Part shown: piece after piece, positions 36,701-44,850 of the stretch
Layout of the letters: every line of letters begins with the position of its first letter
How positions within the stretch are numbered: position 1 is the stretch's first letter
DNA from: Adhaeribacter radiodurans
GTDB taxonomy: Bacteria; Bacteroidota; Bacteroidia; Cytophagales; Hymenobacteraceae
NCBI RefSeq assembly: GCF_014075995.1
Contig: NZ_CP055153.1
Coordinates: forward strand, 6,386,001-6,450,000
Direction of reading: 5' to 3'
Length of the DNA stretch: 64,000 bases
Notes under the pieces: model-generated
What the model saw: only the letters and a program-made list of their open reading frames with translations
Database searches by the model: none
Told to the model about the DNA's origin: nothing
Made by a program: the position numbers and the translations under genes

Positions 36701-36769
36701 ATCGAGTAAGAATTTAGAAGCCTATCAACCAACATACAATACCACTTCTCTGGCAAGTACAAATCTATA

Positions 36770-36777
36770 TTATATAT
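36770..36777 (-). promoter_or_regulatory. candidate Bacteroidota -7 promoter element
   Basis: Read on the minus strand this is TAGATTTG, matching TAnnTTTG, 70 bp before the T9SS substrate start. The -33 element is not evident. Confidence 0.3.
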
Positions 36778-36936
36778 AACTGAATATGCCAGAAAGGAAG
36801 AAAAATAAGGATTGACTTGTCTTACGCGGGAAGAATTAAATGGTTAAGATCAGGCGAGTTAAATTAAGGCTAGTTATTCAGAAGAAATTAAGTATTAGTT
36901 TGTTTCAAAAAAGTAAATTTTATTATGAGTTAAGCT

Positions 36937-37503
36937 TTATAACTCAAACCCAATCTGGCAGCGCTCCCCGTCTAATTTGTATAGCTCTTGTTCAATAGTC
37001 AGGTTAGATTTAGCATTGTTGAACTGATTGGCGTATTGGGCTTTCATTTCTTTGCGTTTGATCGCTTCTAAGTAACGGCGCACCTGGTTACGCGTTTCTA
37101 AAACTAAACCCGGAACTTGGGTGGGTTTATCATCGTCGGCTTTGGACACCATGGTAAAATAAGAAGTATTGGTGTGTTTCACTACCCCGGTTTTTACATT
37201 TTCGGCAATAACTTTAATGCCTACCAGCAAAGAGGTGCGCCCAACGTAATTAATAGATGCCATAAGCGAAACCAGTTCACCCACTTCCACGGGTTGCAGA
37301 AAATTTACTCCATCAACCGTTACGGTAACACAATAATTACCCGCATGCTTGGCAGCGCACGTATACGCCACCTTGTCCATTAAGGATAATAAAATACCTC
37401 CGTGAATTTTGCCGCCAAAGTTGGCATAACTCGGAATCATGAGTTCGGTTAAAGTAGTACGCGAGTACGCAACAGTGCGAAAATCGGGGAGAAGAGCAGA
37501 CAT
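36937..37503 (-). CDS. acyl-CoA thioesterase, hotdog fold
   Basis: This 188-residue cytosolic enzyme has the ACOT/YciA-type hotdog core (NFGGKIHGGILLSLMDKVAYTCAAKHAG) and VNFLQPVEVGELVSLMASINYVGRTSL. It hydrolyses acyl-CoA to free acid and CoA. The C-terminal 50 residues are a Lys/Gln-rich tail (RRYLEAIKRKEMKAQYANQF). Its start codon is directly preceded by a heptad repeat tract. Confidence 0.88.
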   Translation of the reverse strand: MSALLPDFRTVAYSRTTLTELMIPSYANFGGKIHGGILLSLMDKVAYTCAAKHAGNYCVTVTVDGVNFLQPVEVGELVSLMASINYVGRTSLLVGIKVIAENVKTGVVKHTNTSYFTMVSKADDDKPTQVPGLVLETRNQVRRYLEAIKRKEMKAQYANQFNNAKSNLTIEQELYKLDGERCQIGFEL

Positions 37504-37510
37504 TTTAAAT

Positions 37511-37543
37511 AAGTTTCAGGTTACAAGGTGCAAGTTTAAAGTT
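37511..37543 (-). repeat. degenerate heptad repeat leading to the thioesterase start
   Basis: On the minus strand: AACTTTA, AACTTGC, ACCTTGT, AACCTGA and AACTT in succession, ending 7 bp before the ATG. Confidence 0.6.
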
Positions 37544-37611
37544 TTCTGCAATAAGTAACGCATTAAACTAATTGCATTAAATATACTATGTAAGGCCTTT
37601 AAGCTTTCTGA

Positions 37612-37636
37612 AACCTGCAACCTATAACTTGCAACT
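37612..37636 (+). repeat. degenerate heptad repeat, inverted relative to the adjacent tract
   Basis: Plus strand units are AACCTGC, AACCTAT, AACTTGC, AACT. It lies just beyond the DUF721 stop and faces the tract at 37511-37543, so the two could pair. Confidence 0.6.
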
Positions 37637-37639
37637 CAT

Positions 37640-37936
37640 CTACAAGAACACTACTTCTTTTACTACTCCTTCGCCTACTTCCATATTAATTAGTTCAATA
37701 ACACGGGTTTTCGACATAACCAACTGGTGCTTAAGCGGGGCAGAGGTAAGTAACACAAAGAGTTTATCTTCTTTAAAGTAGAGTTCTTTGGTTTTAAGGG
37801 CAATGGCTTTGCCTACAATTTTTTCCCAACTGGCTACTACCTGAACCTGATTTACTTTGCCTTGAATGCGGTAAGCTTTTAGTAAAGCCTGAATGCTATC
37901 TTTTACCGGCTGTATATCGGACTGGCGAATATTCAT
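37640..37936 (-). CDS. DUF721 (DciA-like) protein
   Basis: The protein is 98 residues from the ATG at 37936 (MNIRQSDIQPVKDSIQALLK), which is the usual family start. An in-frame GTG at 38071 overlaps the recF stop and would add 45 unconserved residues. The motifs VVASWEKIVGKAIALKT and LFVLLTSAPLKHQLVMSK are typical. DciA-type proteins help load the replicative helicase; the gene's place downstream of recF fits a replication role. Confidence 0.85.
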   Translation of the reverse strand: MNIRQSDIQPVKDSIQALLKAYRIQGKVNQVQVVASWEKIVGKAIALKTKELYFKEDKLFVLLTSAPLKHQLVMSKTRVIELINMEVGEGVVKEVVFL

Positions 37937-38070
37937 TTGTTTATCTCGGTTTATAAAGGTCACGGTAGTATGCAGAGTTAAGATTGTTGGGTAACACTTT
38001 TGGCAAATATACGCACCAGCAAGGCCGACAACTGAAACAATCACGGGTTTATTTATCCCGGGGTTATCCA

Positions 38071-39177
38071 CTAGTTTATCAACTGCACGGTGCCACTTAC
38101 TACCTGAAAATTGCGGACCTGATCAGATACTGGGCCAACCAGTTTTTGGGTACGCTCTAAGTGCGAATCGGTAATAAATAATTGTCCGAAGGTGTTTTCT
38201 GCTACTAGTTCTAACAATTTAGTAATTCTTTTTTCGTCGAGCCGGTCAAAAATGTCATCCAGGAGCAACAATGGTTTTTGGCCTTTTTGCTGGGCTACAA
38301 TCTCAAATTGCGCTAATTTTAAAGCAATTACATACGATTTTTGCTGTCCTTGCGAGCCATAGTTTTTTACCGGCCAGCTGTCCATCAAAAAAACAAAATC
38401 ATCTTTATGCGGACCAACCGTAGTACGTTGCAGCAATAAATCTTTTCGTTGCGCCTGCTGAAGTAATTGCAAAAAGTTTTGCCCATAGAGTTGGTTTTTA
38501 TAATCGAGCGTTACTGTTTCGCTACTGCCGGAAAGATGCTGGTAATGTTTCTGAAAAACAGGAACAAAGTTTTCTAAAAAAGCTTGACGAACACGGGTTA
38601 TGTATTCGCCGGCCGGTACAAGCTGTTCATCCAGAATCTGTAAGTATTCTTTATCAAAATAATTGCGGTCGGCAAATTGCTTGAGCAATGAGTTGCGCTG
38701 TTTTACTATATAATTATAAGAGATGAGTTCGGTTAAATAAACCGGGTCGAGTTGCGAAATAAGGCTGTCGAAATATCTCCGGCGTTCTTCGCTACCTTCC
38801 CGGATTAAATCAGTGTCGTAAGGCGAAATCAGAACTACCGGGTATTTGCCAATGTGTTCGCTTATTTTATCGTAGGCTAATTTATTATGCGTAATTATTT
38901 TCTTCTGACCTGTCCGAAAAGTGCATTGAATCGTATCAGTATGCGTAAAGGTTGAAAAGTGACCTTTGATCATAAAATACTCTTCGCCTTGTTTAATATT
39001 TTGCAGGTCGGTAGCGGTAAAAGCACTTTTACCCATCGAAAGATAATAAATAGCATCGAGCACGTTGGTTTTGCCGCTGCCGTTATCACCAATAAAACAA
39101 TTAATATGCGGCGAGAAAGAAAGGTCTGCCTCTTCGTAATTCTTAAAAAACAGTAAATAGAGATTTTCGAGGACCAT
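38071..39177 (-). CDS. recF: DNA replication and repair protein RecF
   Basis: This 368-residue ABC-type ATPase acts with RecO and RecR in gap repair. Walker A is GDNGSGKTNVLDAI near residue 31, the signature is GSQGQQKSYVIALKLAQ, and Walker B is PLLLLDDIFDRLD. Length matches the family. It is followed by the DUF721 gene in the same direction and is divergent from pdhA with a 63-bp gap. Confidence 0.95.
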   Translation of the reverse strand: MVLENLYLLFFKNYEEADLSFSPHINCFIGDNGSGKTNVLDAIYYLSMGKSAFTATDLQNIKQGEEYFMIKGHFSTFTHTDTIQCTFRTGQKKIITHNKLAYDKISEHIGKYPVVLISPYDTDLIREGSEERRRYFDSLISQLDPVYLTELISYNYIVKQRNSLLKQFADRNYFDKEYLQILDEQLVPAGEYITRVRQAFLENFVPVFQKHYQHLSGSSETVTLDYKNQLYGQNFLQLLQQAQRKDLLLQRTTVGPHKDDFVFLMDSWPVKNYGSQGQQKSYVIALKLAQFEIVAQQKGQKPLLLLDDIFDRLDEKRITKLLELVAENTFGQLFITDSHLERTQKLVGPVSDQVRNFQVVSGTVQLIN

Positions 39178-39240
39178 TCATTTCTTTGTTGAATTTTTTA
39201 CTTAATTTCGCACTCTAAACAGTTTAGCTCGTTACAAGTT

Positions 39241-40272
39241 ATGGCAGTTACAAAACAAATGCCCAAAACAAAGGTAAAACCTGCATCAAATTTCTCAAAA
39301 GAAACCTATGTGCGTTGGTACGAAATGATGCAGCTAATGCGCAAGTTCGAAGAAAAAGCAGGTCAGTTATACGGACAACAAAAAATTAAAGGTTTTTGCC
39401 ACTTATATATTGGTCAGGAAGCCTGCGTGGCTGGTGCGGTTACAGCGCTTACCAAAGACGATAAATGGATTACCGCTTACCGCGACCATGCACATCCTAT
39501 AGCTTTAGGTACTTCTCCGAACGCCGTAATGGCCGAATTATTTGCCAAAGCTACAGGTTGCTCTAAAGGTAAGGGTGGTTCCATGCACATTTTTGATAAA
39601 TCGGTAAATTTTGTGGGTGGTCACGGTATTGTGGGCGGCCAAATTCCATTAGGTGCCGGTTTAGCCTTTGCCGAGAAATATAATAAAACTGGCAACTTAT
39701 GTATTACCTACATGGGCGATGGTGCCGTACGGCAAGGTTCTTTCCACGAAACCTTCAATATGGCCATGACCTGGAAATTGCCCGTTATTTTTGTAGTAGA
39801 AAATAATGGTTATGCGATGGGTACTTCGGTGTCCCGCACGTCAAATGTTACGGAATTAGCTACTTTGGCTCTGGCTTACGAGATGCCTGCTGAAACGGTA
39901 AATGCCATGCGTTGCGAAGACGTACACGAAGCAGTTGCTCGGGCTGCCGAAAGAGCTCGTGCCGGCGAAGGTCCAACTTTCCTTGAATTTAAAACCTACC
40001 GCTACAAAGGTCACTCCATGTCGGACCCGGCTAAATACCGCACCAAGGAAGAGTTGGAAGAATACCGTAACCAGGATCCGATTGAATTGGTTCGCCACTC
40101 TATTTTAGAAAATAAATATGCTACCGAGCAGGATCTGGAAGAAATAGATAATAAGATAAAAGCGGAAGTTGCTGAATGCGTAGAATTTGCTGAAAAATCT
40201 CCTTATCCTACGGCAGATGAGTTGTATAAAGACGTGTACGCTCAGGAAGATTATCCTTATATTCAAGATTAA
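39241..40272 (+). CDS. pdhA: pyruvate dehydrogenase E1 component alpha subunit
   Basis: This 343-residue thiamine diphosphate enzyme subunit decarboxylates pyruvate in the pyruvate dehydrogenase complex. The ThDP motif spans GDGAVRQGSFHETFNMA to VVENNGYAMGTS, and the phosphorylation-loop region reads YRYKGHSMSDPAKYRTKEE. The beta subunit gene is not adjacent, as is usual in Cytophagales. The N-terminal 20 residues (Lys-rich) precede the conserved YVRWYEMMQLMRKFEEKAG. Confidence 0.94.
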   Translation: MAVTKQMPKTKVKPASNFSKETYVRWYEMMQLMRKFEEKAGQLYGQQKIKGFCHLYIGQEACVAGAVTALTKDDKWITAYRDHAHPIALGTSPNAVMAELFAKATGCSKGKGGSMHIFDKSVNFVGGHGIVGGQIPLGAGLAFAEKYNKTGNLCITYMGDGAVRQGSFHETFNMAMTWKLPVIFVVENNGYAMGTSVSRTSNVTELATLALAYEMPAETVNAMRCEDVHEAVARAAERARAGEGPTFLEFKTYRYKGHSMSDPAKYRTKEELEEYRNQDPIELVRHSILENKYATEQDLEEIDNKIKAEVAECVEFAEKSPYPTADELYKDVYAQEDYPYIQD

Positions 40273-40434
40273 TTTAGCTACAAGTTGTTAGATTGGTAAA
40301 TTTTTGCTTTTGATTGAATTCAAATGTTATTTTTTCTGTTTAACTCCTAACAACCAATAATTAAGTAAATTTATTATTCCTAATTGTTGTTCAAGAAGTT
40401 TGATAACAGCTGAATAAGTACCTGATCCGTTTCT

Positions 40435-40470
40435 AACAACAAGTAACAAGCAATTAACAATCAAACAATA
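40435..40470 (+). repeat. degenerate heptad repeat abutting the TPR protein start
   Basis: Units AACAAGT, AACAAGC, AATTAAC, AATCAAA run directly into CAATA and the ATG. Confidence 0.45.
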
Positions 40471-41181
40471 ATGGCACAAAATATCACCAAGAAAGACCAC
40501 ACTTTAGATGTTCTGGAAAATCCGGATGTACTGGCGGATCGTCTAACCCATGGCTCAGAGGACTTTTTAACTAAATACAAAAATGTATTATTAGGCCTTT
40601 TGGGGGTCGTGGCAGTTGCCGTTATTGGAGGGTTCTTGTTTTATAATTACCGTAGCTCGCAAGAGAAAGAAGCTCAAGCGGATATGTTTCAGGCGGTATA
40701 TTATTTTGAAGCGGACTCTTTGAATAAAGCTTTAAAAGGTGATGGTCAGTACCGGGGTTTAACTGCTATTGCCAACGAATATGGTGGTACAAAAGCAGGT
40801 AATTTAGCTAAGTTTTATGCTGGTGTTATTTACTTAAAGCAAGGTAAATTTAAAGAAGCTGTTACTTCCCTGGAAGATTATAAATCGAACGATTTAATTC
40901 TGCAAGGTAAAGCCTATAGTTTGCTAGGTGATGCTTACCTGGAGTTAGGTAATAAAAAAGAAGCTATTGATAATTATTTAAAAGCCGTTGATTACAATTC
41001 AAACGAGTTTTTTACCCCGCAATATTTAATGAAGGCTGCTACAGCCTATGAAGCCAATAACAATTATGCGAAGGCTACCGAAATGTACGATAGAATAATT
41101 AATAATTATGCTAACGCAGCCGAAGTAGCAGATGCCAAAAAATACAAAGCCCGGGCCGAGCTTTTAGCTGCCGGCAAGTAA
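40471..41181 (+). CDS. tetratricopeptide repeat protein with N-terminal membrane anchor (YfgM-like)
   Basis: The 236-residue protein has one membrane helix at about residues 42-64 (VLLGLLGVVAVAVIGGFLFYNY). TPR-like repeats fill 75-230 (GNLAKFYAGVIYLKQGKFKEA and KAYSLLGDAYLELGNKKEAI). This matches the YfgM-type layout of a periplasmic TPR domain that holds clients or assembles envelope complexes. It lies between pdhA and ribH and is followed by a terminator. Confidence 0.85.
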   Translation: MAQNITKKDHTLDVLENPDVLADRLTHGSEDFLTKYKNVLLGLLGVVAVAVIGGFLFYNYRSSQEKEAQADMFQAVYYFEADSLNKALKGDGQYRGLTAIANEYGGTKAGNLAKFYAGVIYLKQGKFKEAVTSLEDYKSNDLILQGKAYSLLGDAYLELGNKKEAIDNYLKAVDYNSNEFFTPQYLMKAATAYEANNNYAKATEMYDRIINNYANAAEVADAKKYKARAELLAAGK

Positions 41182-41202
41182 ATTGTCTAAGTTTTTTTAA
41201 GG

Positions 41203-41243
41203 GCACAATTATCGAAATTAAAATTTCGGTAATTGTGCTTTTT
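41203..41243 (+). terminator. intrinsic terminator after the TPR gene
   Basis: GCACAATTATCGAAATT (41203-41219) pairs with 41222-41238 with one G-T pair and is followed by TTTTTG. Confidence 0.8.
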
Positions 41244-41312
41244 GTTTTATATCACTTAAAGGGTATTTTACTTCTTGTAATAAATAGTATGAAGGAGAAG
41301 TTGTTTCTTCTA

Positions 41313-41350
41313 AACCTGTAACTTGCAACTTTTAACTTACAACCTTAAAC
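41313..41350 (+). repeat. heptad repeat tract ending at the ribH start codon
   Basis: Five consecutive 7-bp units, AACCTGT, AACTTGC, AACTTTT, AACTTAC, AACCTTA, are followed by AAC and the ATG. It is the clearest example of the family in the window. Confidence 0.75.
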
Positions 41351-41833
41351 ATGGCTAGTTCCCTTAAAAACCTGAGCGAGTATAATTCAGATAACTTAAT
41401 TGATATTACAGGAAAGAAAATTGGTTTAGTAGTAGCCGAGTGGAACAAAGCAATTACCGATGCTTTGGCTAAGGGGGCCTACGACACTTTAATAAAGCAC
41501 GGAGCTAAATCAGACAATATTATTCGTAATACTGTACCGGGCAGCTTTGAATTAAGTTTTGGGGCGCAATTGCTAGCCCAGAATCCGGAAATTGAAGCTG
41601 TAATTTGCTTAGGAGTAGTAATTAAAGGAGAGACTAAGCACGACGATTACATTTGCCATGCTGTAGCGCAAGGAATAACGCAGGTGAGTTTGAAGTATAA
41701 TAAACCCGTAATTTTTGGCCTAGTTACTACCAATAACGAAGAACAAGCCTGGGATAGAGCCGGTGGCAAACACGGCAATAAAGGAGTAGAAGCCGCTGCT
41801 ACGGCTATTCATATGTTAGGAATTTCCGCTTAA
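41351..41833 (+). CDS. ribH: 6,7-dimethyl-8-ribityllumazine synthase
   Basis: This 160-residue enzyme joins the ribityl-uracil and dihydroxybutanone phosphate intermediates in riboflavin synthesis and assembles as a pentamer or 60-mer. Motifs are AEWNKAITDALAKGA, VPGSFELSFGAQLLA and LGVVIKGETKHDDYICHAVAQG with the catalytic His. Other rib genes are not adjacent, and no FMN riboswitch is visible upstream. Confidence 0.95.
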   Translation: MASSLKNLSEYNSDNLIDITGKKIGLVVAEWNKAITDALAKGAYDTLIKHGAKSDNIIRNTVPGSFELSFGAQLLAQNPEIEAVICLGVVIKGETKHDDYICHAVAQGITQVSLKYNKPVIFGLVTTNNEEQAWDRAGGKHGNKGVEAAATAIHMLGISA

Positions 41834-41882
41834 AAAGAAGGAGCTGAATTTAAATTTTACTTTAAACTCAGCTCCTTCTTTT
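41833..41882. terminator. bidirectional hairpin terminator
   Basis: AAAAGAAGGAGCTGA (41833-41847) pairs with TCAGCTCCTTCTTTT (41868-41882), with a further TTTAAA pair inside the loop. It separates convergent genes. Confidence 0.82.
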
Positions 41883-42121
41883 TATTTAGAAGCGGCTGCT
41901 TTTGGCTTGTAAATAGCTCCGGTAGCAAAATCAACGGCTAAGCTAGGCCAGAATATAAGAAGGTCCGCAATAAAGGCTCCTATTCTTAGTTCACGCTGAG
42001 GTTCGCCGGCTGCTGGTCTGGTTTTCTGATATTCTGTAACCTTACCCCCGAAAAGGGTAGCGCAGGAAGAAAGCATCGTGCAGGCCATTAAAATACATAA
42101 AGCTTGTTTCAATTTTCTCAT
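41882..42121 (-). CDS. small lipoprotein of unknown function
   Basis: This 79-residue protein has a lipoprotein signal (MRKLKQALCILMACTMLSSC) followed by ATLFGGKVTEYQKTRPAAG. A hydrophobic segment is at residues 50-62 (IADLLIFWPSLAVDFATGAIY). The pattern of a short lipoprotein ending in a DFATGAIYKP motif recalls small envelope lipoproteins (YceK-like), but I do not claim membership. Confidence 0.75.
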   Translation of the reverse strand: MRKLKQALCILMACTMLSSCATLFGGKVTEYQKTRPAAGEPQRELRIGAFIADLLIFWPSLAVDFATGAIYKPKAAASK

Positions 42122-42463
42122 AAAAGTAAGTATGGGTTAGCTAAATTGTTACTTACAAATTTATCTTAAAATTGTACATACGCAAGTATATGTATATTAA
42201 CTTTAAGATATCTTGTTAAAAACTTTCTCCTAAAAGAATCATTGGAAATAAAATTAAGTAGTTACTAAACATTTCCATTAACCTACTCCAAATTAAAAAG
42301 AAGCTTACTCTAGTTTTGTAGTAATAAGTAAAGAGACAAAATAAAATTAATCTATTTGATAAGAAATATTTAACGTAATTGATAGATATTGAATAGATTA
42401 TTTACAAAAAAGTCTTTTGTCTAATTTCTTGATACTTGTGTCTCATTACTTAGTGCGTTTTAC
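42122..42463. other. 342-bp AT-rich intergenic region
   Basis: The region carries no gene. Its right end holds a heptad repeat tract (42429-42463). The left end should hold the promoter of the small lipoprotein. Otherwise nothing is seen. Confidence 0.4.
42429..42463 (+). repeat. degenerate heptad repeat (TTGATAC type)
   Basis: Units TTGATAC, TTGTGTC, TCATTAC, TTAGTGC, GTTTTAC follow with a 7-bp period up to the stop codon of the next minus-strand gene. The first two units are identical to those at 58771-58784 and, inverted, at 63740-63753. Confidence 0.7.
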
Positions 42464-43393
42464 TTAATATCGACGGCGAGGAGGTGCTGTTTTGGTATTA
42501 CGTCCTATATTTACTTGTATGCCCAGAGACGGAATAAAAGTCATTCCGGAGAAGCTATGTTTCTGACCTCCCAGAACTTTATACGTACCATAATTCTGAT
42601 AATACATGGTTAAGGCAGGCAGTAGATAAACATACCGGAATCCAATTTTCCCGTTAACAAAAGCTCCATACGATGCAAAATTATTTTTTTCTCTAACGGC
42701 TTCTACTTTAGTAACTCTATCGGCATATTTAGTAAATATATTCCCCGGATCGAAGCCATACTTAATAAAAGTATGGTTGTATACTACTCCCCACGAAATG
42801 TTACCAATCTCTTCTTCTGGCCCGAAAGATTTACTAAATATCAACGGAATAACTAAGTCGCGGCGAGTAGCATAAAAATCTAATACGGGCTCTAGTTTGT
42901 TTAGCAATGCGCGACCAGGTAAGTTGGCCTTTTGTCCTGTGTATTGCAGTCCAACACTACCGTATAAACTTCCTTCACCGGGGTTCTCAGGGGTTCCAAT
43001 TGGGCCTAAGAACTGGTACATAGCATCAAAAACGTGTGCTCCGGAGGCAAATTTATATCCAACATCCACCCGCGGAGCTAATCCGTAGCGCACGTAAAAG
43101 TCAAAAGTAGGTCCTACTGGGTCTAAGGCGTAGGCAGTTAAACCTTTAGCAAAAACATCTATTTGTTCGTCGTAATAAATAGAATCTTTTTTAGTAATCG
43201 CATTTACTGCTGACTTGGTTATATCATCTAACTGACTTATAGGCTCAGTAGCAATGTTACCTCCAAAGTTTAATCCGGCTTTAAATTGCCCTTGAGCCGT
43301 AACTTTACCTGAGTTTATAATCGCCCGCGGGGCAGTACAACCAGTTATTAGTAAAAAAGAAAGCAAAAAAAAGGATAATAAACTACGTTGCAT
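42464..43393 (-). CDS. hypothetical lipoprotein, probable outer membrane beta-barrel
   Basis: This 309-residue protein has a lipoprotein signal (LLSFLLITGCTAPRAI). Alternating hydrophobic beta-strands follow (FDFYVRYGLAPRVDVGYKFA, GSLYGSVGLQYTGQ, GKIGFRYVYLLPALTMYYQN, and a final FIPSLGIQVNIG). It is probably a small outer membrane barrel or barrel-associated lipoprotein. No family is recognised. Confidence 0.7.
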   Translation of the reverse strand: MQRSLLSFFLLSFLLITGCTAPRAIINSGKVTAQGQFKAGLNFGGNIATEPISQLDDITKSAVNAITKKDSIYYDEQIDVFAKGLTAYALDPVGPTFDFYVRYGLAPRVDVGYKFASGAHVFDAMYQFLGPIGTPENPGEGSLYGSVGLQYTGQKANLPGRALLNKLEPVLDFYATRRDLVIPLIFSKSFGPEEEIGNISWGVVYNHTFIKYGFDPGNIFTKYADRVTKVEAVREKNNFASYGAFVNGKIGFRYVYLLPALTMYYQNYGTYKVLGGQKHSFSGMTFIPSLGIQVNIGRNTKTAPPRRRY

Positions 43394-43771
43394 ACTATAA
43401 GAGTGAAATGTAAATATAATTAAGACAAAATTACTAAAACGAGAGATACGAAATACTATTCTAAAACCAAGCCAAGCTTTTACAACTTTAGCTTCTTACT
43501 TACTAAAATTGGGAAAGAAAGGCAAATACAAAAATGTTAGAGTTTAAGTTAAATTTAAGTAAATGCTATTATATTAGATATTTACTCTTACTTTTGCGGC
43601 AAATTAAATCATGCCTTTTACTAAATGGGTAGGTAGGTCTATTTCTATAACTACAAGAAATTAAACTAATCTGCTTTGCTTTCTGTTACAAAAAATAATA
43701 AGGCAAGATATTTGATTTAACTGATTTACATTTTCATTATAATAAGAATCAATTCAAGAGTTTTAAAGTAT
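43394..43771. other. 378-bp intergenic region with a promoter-like element and a 17-codon frame
   Basis: It lies between divergent genes and is AT-rich. A consensus TACTTTTG element at 43589 is followed 20 bp later by an ATG opening a 17-codon frame (43617-43670, MPFTKWVGRSISITTRN). The little frame may be chance or a leader; no stem typical of an attenuator was found. Confidence 0.35.
43589..43596 (+). promoter_or_regulatory. candidate Bacteroidota -7 promoter element
   Basis: TACTTTTG matches TAnnTTTG exactly, 176 bp before the DksA-like gene. No suitably spaced -33 element is evident. Confidence 0.4.
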
Positions 43772-44155
43772 ATGTCAGAGGAACCGCTTCGCTATTCCAG
43801 AGAAGAATTAAATGAGTTTGAGCAAATAATTCGGGAAAAACTAACCAATGCCAAAAGAGAAGTTGCTTTTATAAAAGAAACTTTAAGTAGACGGAACGAT
43901 AGTGGCACCGATAATACAGCTTCTTCGGCCAAAGTGCTTGAGGATGGAGCAGATACTGCTGAAAAAGAGAGCTTAAACCAATTAGCTTCTCGGCAATTAA
44001 AATTTATCCAGCAGCTAGAAAATGCGTTAATCCGAATTAAGAATGGCAGTTATGGCGTTTGCATTGCTTCCGGGAAGTTAATTCCTAAGGAACGTTTACG
44101 TGCAGTACCACATACTCAACATTCAATTGAAGCTAAGTTACAACGCAGAGATTAA
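43772..44155 (+). CDS. DksA/TraR-like protein lacking the zinc-finger cysteines
   Basis: This 127-residue protein has the DksA layout: an N-terminal coiled coil (residues 8-95, with RQLKFIQQLENALIRIKNGSYGVC) and a C-terminal knob. The four-Cys zinc finger is reduced to one Cys (YGVCIASGKLIPKERLRAVP). Bacteroidota commonly have such Cys-poor homologues. It probably enters the RNA polymerase secondary channel like DksA, but any ppGpp response is untested. It lies 7 bp before scpB and is probably co-transcribed with it. Confidence 0.85.
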   Translation: MSEEPLRYSREELNEFEQIIREKLTNAKREVAFIKETLSRRNDSGTDNTASSAKVLEDGADTAEKESLNQLASRQLKFIQQLENALIRIKNGSYGVCIASGKLIPKERLRAVPHTQHSIEAKLQRRD

Positions 44156-44162
44156 TTAGTTT

Positions 44163-44726
44163 TTGGAATTTTTACAAAATTATATCCAGGCAATTATCTT
44201 TTGTGCTTCGGCGCCCGTTGCGATTGAAGAGCTACAAAAATGTTTATCAGAAACGCTGCAACAGGAAATTACCATTAGCGACGTTTTAGAAAGTATTGAA
44301 GCAATGAACCAGCGTTTTGCTGAGGCATCTTTTGCTTTTCAGATTTACGCTATTGGTGGCGGCTATCAATTTCTGACTAAACCCGATTATCAAGAGGTGA
44401 TTGGAGCGTTTTTGAAACAAAAATCGAAACGTAAGCTTTCCACGTCGGCGCTGGAAACTTTGGCTATAATAGCGTACAAACAACCAATCTCTAAGTCGGG
44501 TATAGAACAGATCCGGGGAGTAAGTTGTGACTATGCTATTCAGAAACTCCTGGAAAAAGAATTGATTCAGATTAAAGGCAAAGCGGATACTATTGGTAGG
44601 CCAATTATTTATGGAACAACCCAAAAGTTTATGGAATACTTTGGCATTAACCATTTAAAAGATCTACCCCAACTCAAAGACTTCGTATCCGAAGAAAATA
44701 TTATTGGCGGCATTTCTGAAAATTAG
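44163..44726 (+). CDS. scpB: segregation and condensation protein B
   Basis: This 187-residue subunit joins ScpA and SMC in the condensin that compacts chromosomes. It has two winged-helix units with the conserved ALETLAIIAYKQPISKSGIEQIRG and IGRPIIYGTTQKFMEYFGI. The start is a TTG at 44163 (MEFLQNYIQAIIFCA), since no ATG fits the family's N-terminus. A hairpin terminator follows. Confidence 0.93.
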   Translation: MEFLQNYIQAIIFCASAPVAIEELQKCLSETLQQEITISDVLESIEAMNQRFAEASFAFQIYAIGGGYQFLTKPDYQEVIGAFLKQKSKRKLSTSALETLAIIAYKQPISKSGIEQIRGVSCDYAIQKLLEKELIQIKGKADTIGRPIIYGTTQKFMEYFGINHLKDLPQLKDFVSEENIIGGISEN

Positions 44727-44763
44727 ATTTCTTATTTTCTTAATTATTCGTAAAAGTAAAAAT

Positions 44764-44795
44764 GGCCGGTTAAGTCTACCATAACTTAACCGGCC
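44764..44795. terminator. hairpin after scpB
   Basis: GGCCGGTTAAG (44764-44774) pairs with CTTAACCGGCC (44785-44795). The following TTCTCCTATTTT is only moderately U-rich. Confidence 0.65.
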
Positions 44796-44850
44796 TTCTC
44801 CTATTTTAAATAAATTCATTACAGTAGCGATACTGCAAAACAATATAACT

